This document shows, one piece after another, positions 63,555 to 64,000 of a stretch of 64,000 nt of DNA. Below the pieces are notes generated by a model. The model was not told the DNA's origin. It did no database searches and saw only the letters and a program-made list of their open reading frames with translations. A program made the translations under genes and the position numbers. The first letter of the stretch is position 1; each line of letters opens with the position of its first letter. Source of the DNA: a virus; IMG/VR virus record IMGVR_UViG_3300042549_004948, positions 62,001 through 126,000 of that record; one strand, given 5' to 3'.

Positions 63555-64000
63555 TTAATAAAAATTTTCAGATGCTAATACTTTAGACATTTTCATGCTA
63601 TTTGCAAATCTGCCATTTTTTAGCTGTACACAATGAGCATATAGATCCATCACGGTTCCATCAAAATCTTCCATCATATTTTCAAGATCTTCCTTAGGCA
63701 TGCCGAATTCCTTACAAAAGTCTTTTTTCATATTCTTTGTAGTCTCTGCTTCATCTTTTAGGAAGTCTTCATGAAGCTTTTTGTATCTGGCTCTAAATAA
63801 GCTAATCTTATCTAGCTTATCATCATAGTGCTTCATGTCTTTTATAGCATCTTCAAGAAGATAGTTCTCGTGTTCTGCTTGATAGTAGTAGTCTGAGGGT
63901 TCATAATCGCCATTAGCTATTTTATCATGTAAACTACTTTTATCTGGTAAGATCTGCCTTTGTTGATAGCGTCTCCACCAAATAAATTGATTGTAGTTTT
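63555..64000 (-). CDS. Phage protein, 5' end outside window
   Basis: The frame stays open to the window end, well upstream of the in-frame ATG at 63836. The full visible product starts NYNQFIWWRRYQQRQ, then DKSSLHDKIANGDYEPSDYYYQA, then helices to KMSKVLASENFY. The W-W-R-R-Y...D-Y-x-x-S-x-Y-Y-x-Q pattern belongs to a phage family of unknown function as far as I recall. It is mostly helical and charged. Confidence 0.7.
   Translation of the reverse strand, partial: NYNQFIWWRRYQQRQILPDKSSLHDKIANGDYEPSDYYYQAEHENYLLEDAIKDMKHYDDKLDKISLFRARYKKLHEDFLKDEAETTKNMKKDFCKEFGMPKEDLENMMEDFDGTVMDLYAHCVQLKNGRFANSMKMSKVLASENFY

Overview
The window looks like part of the genome of a large tailed phage (T4-like or jumbo type) that infects a member of the Bacteroidota. 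The phage signs are long one-strand runs of tiny, overlapping genes, a holin/GH19 endolysin cassette, a DUF932 protein, GIY-YIG and T5orf172 nucleases, a MazG-like protein, two recognisable tRNAs and a tmRNA. The Bacteroidota signs are AT-rich DNA, A-rich leaders such as AAATAAAAGTTATG instead of strong Shine-Dalgarno sites, a TonB-dependent receptor, small lipoproteins and a beta-helix lipoprotein typical of that phylum. No capsid, tail, terminase or polymerase gene lies in this stretch, so the phage assignment rests on the accessory genes. Nothing was searched against a database.

Layout. 1-1974 holds three plus-strand genes: the end of a glycosyltransferase, a small protein and a GIY-YIG protein. 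It closes with a hairpin at 1979-1998. Everything after that is read from the minus strand. 2.0-23.3 kb is an accessory region of about 45 mostly unrecognised small genes. Recognisable ones are a metallophosphatase, a ParB-like protein, PQ-loop and DMT-like membrane proteins, two HExxH proteins, a SWIM protein, a DUF932 protein and an HNH-like protein. Four copies of a promoter-plus-iteron repeat punctuate it, and a 118-nt tRNA-like element lies at 11.25 kb.

23.3-45.5 kb is a tightly overlapping glycan cluster. It contains at least eight glycosyltransferase-like proteins, dTDP-glucose dehydratase-like and GDP-mannose 3,5-epimerase-like enzymes, UDP-galactopyranose mutase and an RfbH/ColD-type aminotransferase. 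It also has a transketolase split into two genes, C- and SAM-methyltransferases, a HAD phosphatase, a cupin-nucleotidyltransferase-kinase fusion, an AroE-like protein, a GatZ-like protein and a GT2-GT10 fusion. Together they could build and attach an unusual sugar, either on the virion or on the host surface.

45.5-48.5 kb carries a ribbon-helix-helix-like protein, a RecB/Cas4-like nuclease, a MazG-like protein and zinc ribbons. These are followed by an RNA block: tRNA-Leu(UAA), an oversized tRNA-like element, tRNA-Gln(UUG), a strong terminator and a tmRNA whose tag is 24 residues long. 48.7-61.7 kb is a phage-borne set of envelope and secreted proteins: small lipoproteins, a Ser/Ala-rich outer-membrane barrel, a CsgG-like protein, a TonB receptor with a beta-helix lipoprotein, a cohesin/dockerin-like protein, thioredoxin, a secreted DRGH nuclease and a DUF1501 protein. 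The lysis cassette sits inside this set. 61.7-64.0 kb returns to small phage genes, and the last is cut by the window end.

A recurrent box (A/T)ATATTTA(T/C) lies 8-35 nt before many starts on both strands and is the best candidate for the phage promoter.
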